Below, piece by piece: positions 5,597-5,811 of a stretch of DNA of 5,811 nt. This DNA is from Verrucomicrobiota bacterium (GTDB lineage Bacteria > Verrucomicrobiota > Kiritimatiellia > CAIQIC01 > Lenti-01), in assembly GCA_003451935.1 (NCBI GenBank), contig DMJA01000128.1:1-5811 (forward strand), written 5' to 3'. A model generated the notes under the pieces. The model searched no databases, was not told the DNA's origin, and worked only from the letters and a program-made list of their open reading frames with translations. The position numbers and the translations under genes were made by a program. How positions within the stretch are numbered: position 1 is the first letter of the stretch; every line of letters begins with the position of its first letter.

Positions 5597-5605
5597 TGTG
5601 ATAAT
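5597..5605 (+). promoter_or_regulatory. Candidate extended -10 element for the plus-strand gene at the right edge
   Basis: TGTGATAAT fits an extended -10 (TGn followed by GATAAT, one base from TATAAT). It lies in the most AT-rich stretch of the intergenic region, about 20 nt before the ATG of the divergent gene. No -35 box was found at the usual distance. The resulting 5' leader would be only about a dozen bases with no Shine-Dalgarno. Confidence 0.3.
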
Positions 5606-5624
5606 ATTCTCTTATTGTAACCTA

Positions 5625-5811
5625 ATGAGAGCCAAGCCCCTCATCCACCTCGTTTGGATTCCCGGAATTCTGGGTTTAGCGCTTTGGTTTTGGCCGGGAA
5701 ACCCCAGCCCCACGGCCGTTCCCGAATTGACCCGCGACGAAGCCAACCGGCAAGCGGCGCCGGCCATCCGGAAAATCCGCCAAACCCTGTCCCCGGCCCC
5801 CGCCCCGCCGG
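5625..5811 (+). CDS. Unknown protein with N-terminal membrane segment (partial, runs off right edge)
   Basis: An open frame starts at ATG 5625 and stays open to the end of the window, giving 62 visible residues. It begins MRAKPLIHLVWIPGILGLAL and is hydrophobic from about 6 to 23, with Arg and Lys before the segment: a likely signal anchor or signal peptide with the rest outside the cytoplasm. The following part is charged and then rich in Pro and Ala (SPAPAPP, 56-62), as in linkers of envelope proteins. I do not recognise the family from this fragment. It is transcribed away from the rpmE block and shows no Shine-Dalgarno. An in-frame GTG at 5598 is a less likely start because it would overlap the candidate promoter. 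Confidence 0.6.
   Translation, partial: MRAKPLIHLVWIPGILGLALWFWPGNPSPTAVPELTRDEANRQAAPAIRKIRQTLSPAPAPP

Noticed and set aside
5614..5619. Minus-strand TACAAT as a second upstream -10 box for rpmE
   Set aside because: No matching -35 can be placed, it overlaps the start region of the divergent gene, and the leader would be about 140 nt. AT-rich sequence alone explains it.
1..5811. CRISPR arrays, tRNA or rRNA genes, insertion sequences, transposases
   Set aside because: Looked for on both strands; no regularly spaced repeats, tRNA-like cloverleaf or mobile-element gene was seen.

Overview
The window is GC-rich and carries one long block of translation and protein-targeting genes, all on the minus strand. 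Transcribed right to left they are rpmE (L31), prfA (RF1), prmC (the RF1/RF2 glutamine methyltransferase), a small membrane-anchored protein with a DnaJ-type zinc finger, ffh (the SRP GTPase), rpsP (S16), khpA (a KH-domain RNA-binding protein) and trmD (tRNA m1G37 methyltransferase). From memory, the order L31 - RF1 - PrmC - Ffh - S16 - TrmD matches the conserved block in Chlamydia. High GC together with this order suggests the Planctomycetota-Verrucomicrobiota-Chlamydiota (PVC) group, most likely a verrucomicrobial or kiritimatiellotal bacterium. That placement is inferred from gene order and composition, not from a phylogeny.

Layout. Positions 1-57 lie beyond trmD and hold a perfect 24-bp AT-rich palindrome, probably a terminator, plus a second small inverted repeat. 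Positions 58-5467 are the eight-gene block with short gaps: 84 nt after rpmE, a 1-nt overlap between prfA and prmC, 29 nt before the zinc-finger gene, 3 nt before ffh, 87 nt before rpsP, 56 nt before khpA and 13 nt before trmD. The three larger gaps are the likely places for extra regulation. The rpmE-prfA gap holds a strong hairpin followed by four T on the transcribed strand. Positions 5468-5624 form a divergent intergenic region with a candidate rpmE promoter and a leader hairpin. At 5625 a new plus-strand gene begins and runs off the right edge.

The genes work together around translation. RF1 terminates at UAA/UAG and PrmC methylates its GGQ glutamine. Ffh binds signal sequences as they leave the ribosome. 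L31 and S16 are ribosomal proteins, and TrmD guards the reading frame by methylating G37 of tRNAs. KhpA is a small RNA-binding protein. The zinc-finger protein between prmC and ffh is the least ordinary part: one N-terminal membrane segment followed by exactly four CxxCxGxG repeats and no J domain. The neighbourhood suggests, without proving, a role at the membrane in co-translational folding or targeting.

Most of the window is core housekeeping. The points worth a second look are the J-less zinc-finger protein, the non-standard G3 motif (DTGGR) in Ffh, the hairpins flanking rpmE, and the palindrome at the left edge.
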